A DNA stretch of 64,000 nt from Lachnospiraceae bacterium (GCA_017619635.1 JAFZRZ010000029.1:1-64000), one strand, 5' to 3'. Counted from the first letter of the stretch, positions 18,917-26,281 are shown. Translations and numbers: made by a program. Notes: generated by a model from the letters alone, not told the origin.

Positions 18917-19297
18917 CTACTCAGCCAAAGTCACCTTTACCTTATGATCATACCATTTTCCCTTTGTTCCGATAAGAGCAAGATCAAATTCCTTATCAAG
19001 ATAAGGTACAGGCACATCAAAACCGTTTACGGTCTCAGTTGTTCCGTCACTGTACTTTACCTCATCCTTTGTGGGCTCAAGAAGCACTGCGTTATCTTTC
19101 TGTGCATCATCAGCCGTTCCGGGAAAAAGATTGACTATATTTTCAGAAGTAAGGCTTATGTGTATGGTCATCTTTCCGTCCTTTACAGTCAGCTCACCAA
19201 GATCTTTATACTCTTCGTTGACCTTGAACATTGAACTGTCAGACTTGAACTTTGCCTTATATGTGCCGTCTTTTACATCTGCTGAAGTACTATTCAG
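18917..19297 (-). CDS. Frameshifted C-terminal extension of CbiK (beta-rich surface domain)
   Basis: An open frame of about 126 residues beginning LNSTSADVKDGTYKAKF and ending KVKVTLAE, in the -1 frame relative to cbiK. It starts immediately after the A9 run that ends cbiK. Its internal ATG (19231) has no ribosome binding site and would cut the domain, so an independent gene is unlikely. The segment DLGELTVKDGKMTIHISL parallels the N-terminal domain of the neighbouring lipoprotein. The best reading is a domain appended to CbiK by recoding at the slippery run. A recent indel or a sequencing error is the alternative. Confidence 0.55.
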   Translation of the reverse strand: MNSTSADVKDGTYKAKFKSDSSMFKVNEEYKDLGELTVKDGKMTIHISLTSENIVNLFPGTADDAQKDNAVLLEPTKDEVKYSDGTTETVNGFDVPVPYLDKEFDLALIGTKGKWYDHKVKVTLAE

Positions 19298-20556
19298 TTT
19301 TTTTTTACTTCTTCAAGAGCCTTTGCTGTATGCTCAACATAGAGCTTTTCAACTGCTTCTATTCTTCCAAGACCTGCTATCTGGCAGTCAATGCTGTCAA
19401 ATGAACCGTCAGCTGTGAACATACTCTTCCATGAGTCATCATCATCTCCGGCCATATCGTTGTTTGCATGATCACCTGCAACTACCATCAGAGGACGAAG
19501 GATGACTTTCTTGTATCCTGCAGCCTTAACAGCCTCGATAACGTTCTCACATGCTGTCTCTTCAGGCTCACCCTCAACTGTTCCAACGAATACGTTCTTG
19601 TATCCGAGCTTATCCATCTGAGTTGCCATCTGGCTGTAGCTTACTTTTGCTGTATGAGCTGTACCGTGACCCATGAATACGAATGCAACACCGTCCTTAT
19701 CGGCTGCATCAAGTGAATCATAACCTGAAAGCTTTACTGCATCTGCAACAACTGCTTCTGCTACTGCTTTCTTGTCTGCATTTATTACTGTCGCATCTGC
19801 ACCAACCTCACCCAAAAGCGGCTCAGCTATAGCTACTGATTCAAACTTGTCAGCATAAGCTTCCAAAGCTTCGATAAGCTCATCATACTCAGCACCGTGC
19901 ATAAGATGTGTGGGCTGTACAACAAGGTTCTTTACACCGTTTGCAACTGCTCTCTCAAGTGCCTGATCCATGTTGTCGATCTTCTCATCGTCTCTTGCCT
20001 GAACATGGTTGATGATGATCTGAGCTGTGAATGCTCTTCTTACTGACCAGTCAGGATTTGCTGCAGCGATAGCTTTTTCAATACTTCCTATATCCTGAGC
20101 ACGGCTGTCATTGAATGATGTACCAAAGCTTACTACTAAGATCTCATTCTCACCGATGTTATCTGCATTGAGCGGATCGTCTTTAGACGCATCACCTGTA
20201 TCTCTTCCGAAGTAATCGGGATCTGCATCCTCACCCTCAACGAGCTCTTTCTGAGCATCGGTAAGTGCATCCCATGCCTTCTTTGCAGCCTCACACTGAG
20301 CATCAGTCTGATCTGTTCTTGTCTGTACGTAAATAGCATCGATAAGTGCTGCAACCTCAGCGGCTTTTTCCTCATCACTCATCTCTTCTACAACCTCTTC
20401 AACTTTCTCTTCCACTTCAGTTGCTGTATCCTCAACTGCTTCCTGAACTTCCTGAGCAGTCTCTTCAACAGTCTGTGTGGCTGTCTCTCCGCAACCTGCC
20501 AGCATTGTCACAGCTGTAGCAACTGACAGGAGCAAAACCATGATTCTTCTTTTCAT
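19294..20556 (-). CDS. cbiK: Exported lipoprotein sirohydrochlorin cobaltochelatase
   Basis: 420 residues to the TGA in the zero frame. A signal peptide with lipobox Cys22 (TMLAGC) is followed by an acidic, coiled-coil-like linker (30-75). From ~137 comes CbiK: ILVVSFGTSFNDSR, VVQPTHLMHGAEYD, and two likely metal-binding histidines, His297 in FMGHGTAH and His363 in GDHANNDMAGDD. It inserts cobalt into sirohydrochlorin. The lipobox places it outside the membrane, an odd site for a biosynthetic chelatase. This suggests handling of exogenous tetrapyrrole or metal, or a binding role. It is the first gene after the riboswitch, with AAGGAG seven to eight bases before the ATG. The C-terminus runs into an A9 slippery tract; see the adjoining extension. 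Confidence 0.9.
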   Translation of the reverse strand: MKRRIMVLLLSVATAVTMLAGCGETATQTVEETAQEVQEAVEDTATEVEEKVEEVVEEMSDEEKAAEVAALIDAIYVQTRTDQTDAQCEAAKKAWDALTDAQKELVEGEDADPDYFGRDTGDASKDDPLNADNIGENEILVVSFGTSFNDSRAQDIGSIEKAIAAANPDWSVRRAFTAQIIINHVQARDDEKIDNMDQALERAVANGVKNLVVQPTHLMHGAEYDELIEALEAYADKFESVAIAEPLLGEVGADATVINADKKAVAEAVVADAVKLSGYDSLDAADKDGVAFVFMGHGTAHTAKVSYSQMATQMDKLGYKNVFVGTVEGEPEETACENVIEAVKAAGYKKVILRPLMVVAGDHANNDMAGDDDDSWKSMFTADGSFDSIDCQIAGLGRIEAVEKLYVEHTAKALEEVKKN

Positions 20557-20571
20557 AATATTTCTCCTTTA

Positions 20572-20610
20572 TAAAAATATAAAAACTCACCCCGAATGAT
20601 CAGGATGAGT
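20572..20610 (-). terminator. Terminator of the cobalamin riboswitch expression platform
   Basis: On the minus strand ACTCATCC (20603-20610) pairs over eight positions with GGGTGAGT (20585-20592) around a ten-base loop. TTTTTATATTTTT follows, ending just before the cbiK ribosome binding site. A second small hairpin (ATCAC/GTGAT, about 20634-20649) lies between it and the aptamer and may take part in switching. Confidence 0.75.
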
Positions 20611-20707
20611 ATCTTTACACCACAAATATGCCATCACCTATAAGTGATGACTCTTGGCAACATAAGACCAATTACTCGTGATCCGGAATCTCTTCCTGTT
20701 CCTGATA

Positions 20708-20893
20708 ACCGGCAGGTCTCCTGGCTCATACATCATCGCATGACTGTCTGCCTTCCCGGGATAACCCAGTGACTTTGATATCTCAAAACGACAGCCGCAC
20801 TAGTAATCACAGTGACGAGTTCGCACAGGATTTACACCTGTTTCCCTTTTAACCCCGCCATTACCGGGGCACCGTCTACCTTCTATATTAAAC
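20708..20893 (-). promoter_or_regulatory. Cobalamin (B12) riboswitch
   Basis: The minus strand carries the conserved elements of the class in order. A GGGAAACAGGTG stretch is followed by AATCCTGTGC, then the GGGAAGGC-like segment, and finally the B12 box GCCAGGAGACCTGCC (20711-20726). Adenosylcobalamin or another cobalamin should bind and favour the downstream terminator. It lies between the promoter at 20901-20929 and cbiK and should repress the whole operon when B12 is plentiful. Confidence 0.93.
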
Positions 20894-20900
20894 CTGTATG

Positions 20901-20929
20901 ATTGTATCACAGCATAAATCATTCTTCAA
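20901..20929 (-). promoter_or_regulatory. Sigma-A-type promoter of the cobalamin operon
   Basis: A -35 TTGAAG (20924-20929) and a -10 TACAAT (20901-20906) are separated by exactly 17 bases, directly upstream of the riboswitch. A weak inverted repeat CCCTTA/TAAGGG lies just before the -35, but without a U tract, so I do not call it a terminator. Confidence 0.7.
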
Positions 20930-20976
20930 CCCTTACGTTTTAAGGGTAAATCGCCGTGTGATCATCAAAACTTATA

Positions 20977-21816
20977 TCAAAATCTTTTTGAATAAGATAT
21001 TGCATCCACCGGACAGTGCTTTATACATTCACCGCAGTGTATGCATTCTCTGTCGCATACCTTTTTAACATCCATCCTGCAGTTTCTTACACATGCATCA
21101 CAGTGTATGCATTTATCCATATCAACTTTTATCCCGAAAAAAGCTATCGGGTTAAAAAAAGAGTATATCGCACCCAAAGGACAGACAAATCTGCAAAAGC
21201 TCCTGTAACCAAATATACAGATCACGATCATCAAAAGAAGGATAAATACCTTCCATGAAAAAAGATATCCGATAAGCTTTCTAAGCTCCGGGTTCATATA
21301 GGTTAATGGGATACCGCCAAGCAGAGTCCCCGCAGGACATATATACTTGCAAAATCCCGGTGCAAGCTTGATGAGCGGAATGGCCACCACAAAGACTAAA
21401 AGGATCAGATATTTAAGATAAGTGAGCATTCTGGTCACTTTACTCTTTTTGATCTTCTTTGACGGGATCTTATACAAAAGCTCCTGGATAAGACCAAAAG
21501 GACATAAAAATCCGCAGATGAACCTGCCAAGGAAAAGTCCGAATAAAACAATAGTCCCCAGTATATAATATGGTACCTTATACTTTGAAGAAAGAAGGCC
21601 TGACTGAAGACTTCCCAGAGGACAAGCCGCTATTGCACCCGGGCATGAATAACAGTTAAGGCCGGGTACACACAGCCCTTTTATATCACCCTTATATATG
21701 CTGCCACTTACAAAGCCTTTGATGTTGCAGTTGTATAAAACCGCAGCTATCAGCTGAATGTATCTTCTTTTAAGCGACAGCGTCATCTTCTTGTCACCCG
21801 ATCCCGATACACTCAT
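20977..21816 (-). CDS. Membrane polyferredoxin-like 4Fe-4S protein (NapH/CcoG type)
   Basis: 279 residues with about four membrane spans and several Cys motifs. Two CxxxCP loops (CGFLCPFGLIQE, CRFVCPLGAIYS) are typical of NapH/NosR/RdxA electron-transfer proteins. An early GLNCYSCPGAIAACP segment and two C-terminal 4Fe-4S sets (CIHCDACVRNC and CIHCGECIKHC) follow. It probably moves electrons across the membrane to extracellular thiols or a TlpA-type thioredoxin. Its start codon lies inside the last codons of the CXXC mini-protein (23-base overlap). The partner and substrate are unknown. Confidence 0.85.
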   Translation of the reverse strand: MSVSGSGDKKMTLSLKRRYIQLIAAVLYNCNIKGFVSGSIYKGDIKGLCVPGLNCYSCPGAIAACPLGSLQSGLLSSKYKVPYYILGTIVLFGLFLGRFICGFLCPFGLIQELLYKIPSKKIKKSKVTRMLTYLKYLILLVFVVAIPLIKLAPGFCKYICPAGTLLGGIPLTYMNPELRKLIGYLFSWKVFILLLMIVICIFGYRSFCRFVCPLGAIYSFFNPIAFFGIKVDMDKCIHCDACVRNCRMDVKKVCDRECIHCGECIKHCPVDAISYSKRF

Positions 21817-21937
21817 AACATATCCTTGTTGCTTTGTTCATGACATCACTGAAACCGCCGTCAATGATCCCTGCCACCAACAAAGCCAGTGCAGCAATCA
21901 AAACGACGATCCTTATCACTGTAGTCTTTTCTTTCAC
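21794..21937 (-). CDS. CD1871A-type CXXC mini-protein
   Basis: 47 residues starting with GTG at 21937, two bases after the TlpA stop. The GGAG ribosome binding site is embedded in the last TlpA codons. A single hydrophobic helix (VIRIVVLIAALALLVAG) is followed by RICYECIGIG at the C-terminus, where CxxC sits five residues from the end. This matches the small CXXC family found between TlpA and 4Fe-4S genes in Clostridia. The function is unknown. The gene order suggests a membrane-anchored thiol relay between TlpA and the FeS protein. Confidence 0.8.
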   Translation of the reverse strand: MKEKTTVIRIVVLIAALALLVAGIIDGGFSDVMNKATRICYECIGIG

Positions 21938-21939
21938 TC

Positions 21940-22485
21940 TTATTCTCCGAGACAGTCCTTTATAGCAGAACGGTAATCTCTGTACATGGTCTCCGCATCC
22001 GCTGATCCGACAAATATCCTCTCTATCCTGCCCTTGTAAACGATAAGCGTATAAGGGATACCGTCTGTAGGATAAAGACTGCATATGGAACCGCTGGTAT
22101 CATAAGCTATATTGAAGGTATATCCGCTTTCCTTGATGAAACTGTCGACTGTTTTCTTATCTTCTTTACAGTCTATGCATACCATCGTAAAGTCGTTTAT
22201 GTTTTCATCATATATCTTCTGTAAAGCAGGCATCTCTTCTTTACACGGGCCGCACCATGTCGCCCAGAAATTGATAAATACACACTCATCACTGTGTTCT
22301 GAGAGTGTAAATGTCGAACCGTCTGCAAGCTGCGCCGTAAAGTCAGGTGCCGCATTGCCTATCTTAAGACCGCTTCCGTCATCCTGAACCGTACCCTCTT
22401 CAGAGTCAGGCATGAGCATAAGAAGCACAAACAGGATCACAAAGATCACAGCTATGATTCCCAAAACCTTCAATAACTTCTTCAT
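21940..22485 (-). CDS. TlpA-like membrane-anchored thioredoxin
   Basis: 181 residues with one N-terminal transmembrane helix (residues ~5-25), no lipobox Cys, and an extracellular thioredoxin/AhpC-TSA domain. The redox site is WATWCGPCKEE (about residue 95), and the cis-proline appears in DGIPYTLIV. Such proteins reduce or resolve disulfides outside the cell membrane. It is translationally linked to the CXXC mini-protein and the 4Fe-4S protein, which are probable electron donors. The substrate is unknown. Confidence 0.88.
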   Translation of the reverse strand: MKKLLKVLGIIAVIFVILFVLLMLMPDSEEGTVQDDGSGLKIGNAAPDFTAQLADGSTFTLSEHSDECVFINFWATWCGPCKEEMPALQKIYDENINDFTMVCIDCKEDKKTVDSFIKESGYTFNIAYDTSGSICSLYPTDGIPYTLIVYKGRIERIFVGSADAETMYRDYRSAIKDCLGE

Positions 22486-22516
22486 TTTAAAGTCCCCTCA
22501 TTCCTTCATAAAAACA

Positions 22517-22930
22517 TCAGATCAAAACACCATTACAGTGATCTATCTCGTGCTGGATGATCTGTGCACTCCAGCCGGAGTATTTCTGTTTCTGGGGTTT
22601 GAATTCCCTGTCGAGATATTCAACCTCTATCTCAAAATATCTTCTTGTCTCCTTGGGTTCTCCCGCAAGAGAAAGACATCCTTCCGTAGTCATGAACGGT
22701 TTATTCTTTGATACGATCTTTGGATTGATCATTACCAACTGTCCTATTCCGACATTTATTGCAATGATGCTCTTCTTAACACCTATCATGTTTGCGGCCA
22801 TTCCGACACACTCTGCCTCATTTGCCTTAAGTGTATCGACCAGGTCCTTTATCACTCCTGCATCCGCTTCAGTTGCCGGCTCTGACTTCTGAGCCAGGAA
22901 TATCGGATCATGAACTATATTTCTAACCAT
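22517..22930 (-). CDS. Peptide-deformylase-like protein with altered motif I
   Basis: 137 residues of the peptide deformylase fold. The metal-binding motifs are intact: EGCLS (Cys ligand) and QHEIDH (two His ligands plus catalytic Glu). Motif I, normally GLAAPQ(V/I)G, reads GMAANMIG, so the conserved Gln that supports the oxyanion is replaced by Met. A canonical deformylase exists at 34408-34896. This copy may therefore have reduced activity, a special substrate or antibiotic-tolerant behaviour. It lies between the tlpA and rubredoxin genes and is shorter than the 162-residue paralogue. Confidence 0.82.
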   Translation of the reverse strand: MVRNIVHDPIFLAQKSEPATEADAGVIKDLVDTLKANEAECVGMAANMIGVKKSIIAINVGIGQLVMINPKIVSKNKPFMTTEGCLSLAGEPKETRRYFEIEVEYLDREFKPQKQKYSGWSAQIIQHEIDHCNGVLI

Positions 22931-22954
22931 CTTAAAAGATTTCCTTTCTGAGTT

Positions 22955-23572
22955 TTATGCATAGACGGGTTCGAAGTCATCAACTCCGTGACCGCATGTA
23001 GGACACAGATAGTCCTTGGGAAGCTCGCTGCCCTCATAAACAAATCCGCATATCTTGCATCTCCATGCAACGATCTTTTTATCTTCGGGTTTCGGCTGCG
23101 GTTTGGGCTTTACTCTGTTCTGATAATCAGCATAGGTCAAAGGACCGTTTTCGCTTAATACCTTTGCATCATCTATTACTGCTATGAACATGGTATGTGA
23201 TCCAAGATCGATACTGTCGACCACTGTCGCACTTATGACAGCACAGCTCATCCATCCCATGTAAGGTATGCCCTTGTCATCCTTTGGCATATTTATCCCG
23301 TCAAACTTATCAACGTTCCTTCCAGACTGCATGCCAAAATGCTTTATCGTCTCAAAAGAACAGGTATCATCAAGCATGCTAAGTGTGAAGACACCGCTCT
23401 TTTTTATCAGTTCGCACGTGTAATTGCTGTTGATACAGCATATGGCGATCCTTACGGGATCATTTGCGACCTGCATGCATGTATTTGTTATACATCCGTT
23501 TGTCTTTCCGTCTGCTGTTGTAGCCAGCATGAACACCCCATATGACAGTTTGTATAAAGCCTTGTTATCCAT
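22955..23572 (-). CDS. Flavin reductase-rubredoxin fusion (high-molecular-weight rubredoxin)
   Basis: 205 residues. Residues 1 to ~150 are an FMN-binding flavin-reductase-like domain (TNGCITNTCMQVANDPVRIAI). A proline/lysine linker (KPKPQPKPEDKK) leads to a rubredoxin with CKICGFVYEG and CPTCGHG. This matches Hrb of acetogens and clostridia, which passes electrons from NAD(P)H to flavodiiron proteins for O2, H2O2 or NO reduction. Rubredoxins usually have CPxCG knuckles; here the first is CKICG, still with both Cys. AGGAGG precedes the ATG. Confidence 0.88.
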   Translation of the reverse strand: MDNKALYKLSYGVFMLATTADGKTNGCITNTCMQVANDPVRIAICCINSNYTCELIKKSGVFTLSMLDDTCSFETIKHFGMQSGRNVDKFDGINMPKDDKGIPYMGWMSCAVISATVVDSIDLGSHTMFIAVIDDAKVLSENGPLTYADYQNRVKPKPQPKPEDKKIVAWRCKICGFVYEGSELPKDYLCPTCGHGVDDFEPVYA

Positions 23573-23611
23573 ACCCTTGACCTCCTCGTGTTATGTTAAC
23601 CTAAGCCCCCA

Positions 23612-23664
23612 TAAAAAACCTGTATTGATTATAACATATTACAGTACTTTTTCCATGCATATCT
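23612..23664 (-). promoter_or_regulatory. Possible promoter for the rubredoxin-fusion gene
   Basis: A TATAAT -10 lies in the gap after the GNAT gene, with a poor -35 (TGGAAA) 16 bases upstream inside the GNAT 3' end. This would let the redox genes be transcribed separately from the rfbB-led group. The hexamer on the -35 side is weak. Confidence 0.35.
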
Positions 23665-24106
23665 TCTGCGGCACAAGTCCCATTGCTTCATAGAATCTTT
23701 GAGCTGTCGGATTGCAGCTCCACACGTTTAAAGTGACATTGTAAAAGCCTTTTTCCCTGGCATATCCGATCACATACTCATACAATGCCTTTCCCACGTG
23801 CTTTCCTCTTGCCTTCTCATCAACGCATATATCATCTATATAAAGAGTCTTTATATCCGTGAGCACGTTGTCATCTGTAACCTGCTTATGTATGCAGAAA
23901 GCATGACCAAGGACGTTTTTGCCGTCATCATAAACAAACACCGGAGTCTTTTCATCATTTATGATATCTTTAAGTTCGCTTTCCGTGTATTTTGTGGCAG
24001 GACCTTTAAATATATCAGGTCTGCCGTTATGATGTACCATATCAACCTGGATAAGAAGCTCCATGATCTTTGGTATATCTTTTTCTAAAGCCCTTCTAAC
24101 CATCAA
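23639..24106 (-). CDS. GNAT-family N-acetyltransferase
   Basis: 155 residues of the GCN5-related fold. The acetyl-CoA pyrophosphate-binding segment DEKARGKHVGKALYEYV (about 98-114) and the following NVTLNVWSCNPTAQRFYEAMGL are typical. The substrate cannot be inferred. It is separated by three bases from the alpha/beta hydrolase gene, so the two are cotranscribed. Amino groups on small molecules, proteins or antibiotics are all possible targets. Confidence 0.85.
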   Translation of the reverse strand: MMVRRALEKDIPKIMELLIQVDMVHHNGRPDIFKGPATKYTESELKDIINDEKTPVFVYDDGKNVLGHAFCIHKQVTDDNVLTDIKTLYIDDICVDEKARGKHVGKALYEYVIGYAREKGFYNVTLNVWSCNPTAQRFYEAMGLVPQKICMEKVL

Positions 24107-24109
24107 ATG

Positions 24110-25099
24110 CTACTCCTTTGAAACCTTAGCCATCCAAAGCTTTGCAAGTTCAGGCCACATTCCCACGTCCTTAACAAGACTGTCGTCAAATACAAAGCCC
24201 TCCGGAGGTTCACTTTCAAAACCGTTTGCAAACTGTTGTTTTAACTCGTCCTGCCTTTGTTTTGAAACCTCTATACCTTTATCTGCTTTTACTGCTTCAA
24301 CCGCAAGTTTGAGCTGCTTCATCGTATATTCTCCGCCCTTCCAGCAATTAAAGAAAGGATCGTTTGCCACGCTGAGTCCATGGAGTCCGTTCGGAAATAC
24401 ATAGTGTGCATAAGATATATCATGTTCCTTTAAAGCCTCTGCAAAAAGATAGCTGTTCTTTACAGGAACGAGCTCATCTGTCTGTGTCTGCCATAAAAAG
24501 CACTCGGGTGTATTGTCTTTTACATTCTTTTCAAGCGAGAAGTAATCAAGTTCCTCTTTTGAGGCATCTTTTCCAAGTAAAGCCTGAATAGAAAACTCAT
24601 GAGTATACTCTCCGGTCGTGATAACGGGATATGAGAGTATAACCCCATCGGGTCTGTTTGAAACTGCTTCATACTCCGGATCGACATCATTTACATCATC
24701 AAAATGTACAGCCAGAGAACCGCAGACATGCGCTCCGGCAGAAAAACCGCAAATAAAAAGCTTTGTGCCTTCGATATTGTATTCTTTTGCTCTCTTTCTC
24801 ACATATCTCACAGCTCTTGATATATCATTTAACGGCTGTTTCTTTAGCGGAATGCTCATGGTTATATCAGTCGTGTATGTGAGCACGAATACGTTCATCC
24901 CCTGCTCATAAAACACCTCGGCAGGAAGCTCTCCCTCATGAGGTACACACATACAGTAACCGCCACCGGGTACAACTATCATACAGTCCCTGTTAACGTC
25001 ATCATCATGAAGATATGCATTAATCTCAGGTATAAAACCGTATGCAGCCCTGTAATCATACTCTCCTGCATTCCATATCTGTTCGCAAAACCTTCTCAT
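24110..25099 (-). CDS. Alpha/beta hydrolase (acetylesterase/BD-FAE-like)
   Basis: 329 residues. The oxyanion region VVPGGGYCMCVPHEGE and the nucleophile elbow ICGFSAGAHVCGSLA (Ser about 141) are characteristic of the hormone-sensitive-lipase-like and acetyl-xylan-esterase-like families. An acid and His follow near TQTDELVPV and GLHGLS. It is cytoplasmic (no signal peptide). The final ~60 residues form a charged helical tail. Neighbouring carbohydrate genes suggest deacetylation of a sugar or glycoside, which is inferred only. Confidence 0.85.
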   Translation of the reverse strand: MRRFCEQIWNAGEYDYRAAYGFIPEINAYLHDDDVNRDCMIVVPGGGYCMCVPHEGELPAEVFYEQGMNVFVLTYTTDITMSIPLKKQPLNDISRAVRYVRKRAKEYNIEGTKLFICGFSAGAHVCGSLAVHFDDVNDVDPEYEAVSNRPDGVILSYPVITTGEYTHEFSIQALLGKDASKEELDYFSLEKNVKDNTPECFLWQTQTDELVPVKNSYLFAEALKEHDISYAHYVFPNGLHGLSVANDPFFNCWKGGEYTMKQLKLAVEAVKADKGIEVSKQRQDELKQQFANGFESEPPEGFVFDDSLVKDVGMWPELAKLWMAKVSKE

Positions 25100-25111
25100 C
25101 CTTCAATCCTC

Positions 25112-26260
25112 TTATCCTTTAATCTCTCTGACTATATTTGCAACACCGCCCAGCTGGCGAAGTCTTTTTCCTAAAAAATCAGCCTGCGTCTTATAGCTCT
25201 CATTCTCAAATATCTTTTCTGCGGCTTCCTTTATCTTATCAGCCGTAAAATCATACTGATCTATCGAGATGCCTGCACCTGTTTTAACAATGCTGGCCGC
25301 ATTGTATTTTCTCTCAAATACTCTTCCCGGACATACGAGCAGAGGTGTCTTATGTATAAGGCCGTCTATAATGCTGTTTTGTCCTCCGTGGTTTATATAC
25401 AGGGCACTTTCCGGTAAAAGCTCATTAAAATCAAACCAGGGTGCGGTATGGATGTTATCATACTCAGCTTCCTTTAATCCCTGTCCCGCTATATAGATCT
25501 CATATCTTTTGTCTTTAAACGCTTCAGGTATCTCTTTTAACACCTTTTTCATGGAGATGGTACCGTTACCCATGTAAACGAGTATCTTATCGCGCTTTTT
25601 ATCCGCATCTTCTTTGATGTTTTTTAAAGAACCGCAGTATACGACCTTTGAATCCTCCATGGGTTCAAGCTCATAGATGCTGGGGACAAATTTCTTATCC
25701 GCCCACTCAAAAACATCCATACATGATTCAACAGGCTCAAGACCGTTTTGTGCAAGCAGTCTGTTAAGTCCTGTTGCATATTTGGGATCCCTTCCGTACT
25801 CAGGAAGCGTCGGAACACTTGCAGAGATAAAAAGCCTCTTTCCTTCAAGTCTTGCTGCAACAACAGCTGAGATATTAAACTCCGAATATACGATATCGGG
25901 TCTGAACTCCTTTATGGCAGTCCTTATCTCTTTAACACTTTTATTTAAATACTTGTAATCGGTATTACCGGTAAGGTGCAAAACCTCTTCAAAGCTGTTA
26001 ACATTCTTCTTTGCCGTGATTCCCAGCTTCTGTGCTATCGGGAAAGTGTGTTTTGCGATATTTCCCGGCAGACCAAGTGGCATAGGAACAGACAGAGGAT
26101 ACTCTACAGTACCCTCTATCTTGGAATAATTTATATCTTTTGCACAGCAAATGCCTACTTTCATACCCTCTTTTAAAAGAGCATTTGCCAGTAATCTTGC
26201 ACGTGAAAAACTTCCGGCAGTCTCTGCCATGGCTGCCATCGGAACTATCAAAGTTTTCAT
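25112..26260 (-). CDS. UGT/MurG-like glycosyltransferase
   Basis: 382 residues of the GT-B fold. The N-terminal half starts with an acceptor-domain pattern (AETAGSFSRARLLANALL). The C-terminal half carries the nucleotide-sugar motif, with PWFDFNELLPESALYINHGGQNSI about residues 285-305 and PLLVCPGRVFERKYNA after it. This resembles macrolide/UDP-glucuronosyl transferases. It follows rfbB by 21 bases with a good GGGGAG ribosome binding site, so it may use a dTDP-deoxysugar. The acceptor is unknown. Confidence 0.82.
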   Translation of the reverse strand: MKTLIVPMAAMAETAGSFSRARLLANALLKEGMKVGICCAKDINYSKIEGTVEYPLSVPMPLGLPGNIAKHTFPIAQKLGITAKKNVNSFEEVLHLTGNTDYKYLNKSVKEIRTAIKEFRPDIVYSEFNISAVVAARLEGKRLFISASVPTLPEYGRDPKYATGLNRLLAQNGLEPVESCMDVFEWADKKFVPSIYELEPMEDSKVVYCGSLKNIKEDADKKRDKILVYMGNGTISMKKVLKEIPEAFKDKRYEIYIAGQGLKEAEYDNIHTAPWFDFNELLPESALYINHGGQNSIIDGLIHKTPLLVCPGRVFERKYNAASIVKTGAGISIDQYDFTADKIKEAAEKIFENESYKTQADFLGKRLRQLGGVANIVREIKG

Positions 26261-26281
26261 TCTACTCCCCTGTATAAAAAC

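Noticed and set aside
18917..19231. An independent 104-residue gene starting at the internal ATG
   Set aside because: No ribosome binding site precedes the ATG, and the same frame extends upstream through DGTYKAKF to the A9 run, so the domain start would be lost. An extension of CbiK is the better reading.
20930..20950. CCCTTA/TAAGGG repeat as a terminator of the 4Fe-4S gene
   Set aside because: The stem is short and the downstream bases are not U-rich; they form the -35 region of the cobalamin promoter.
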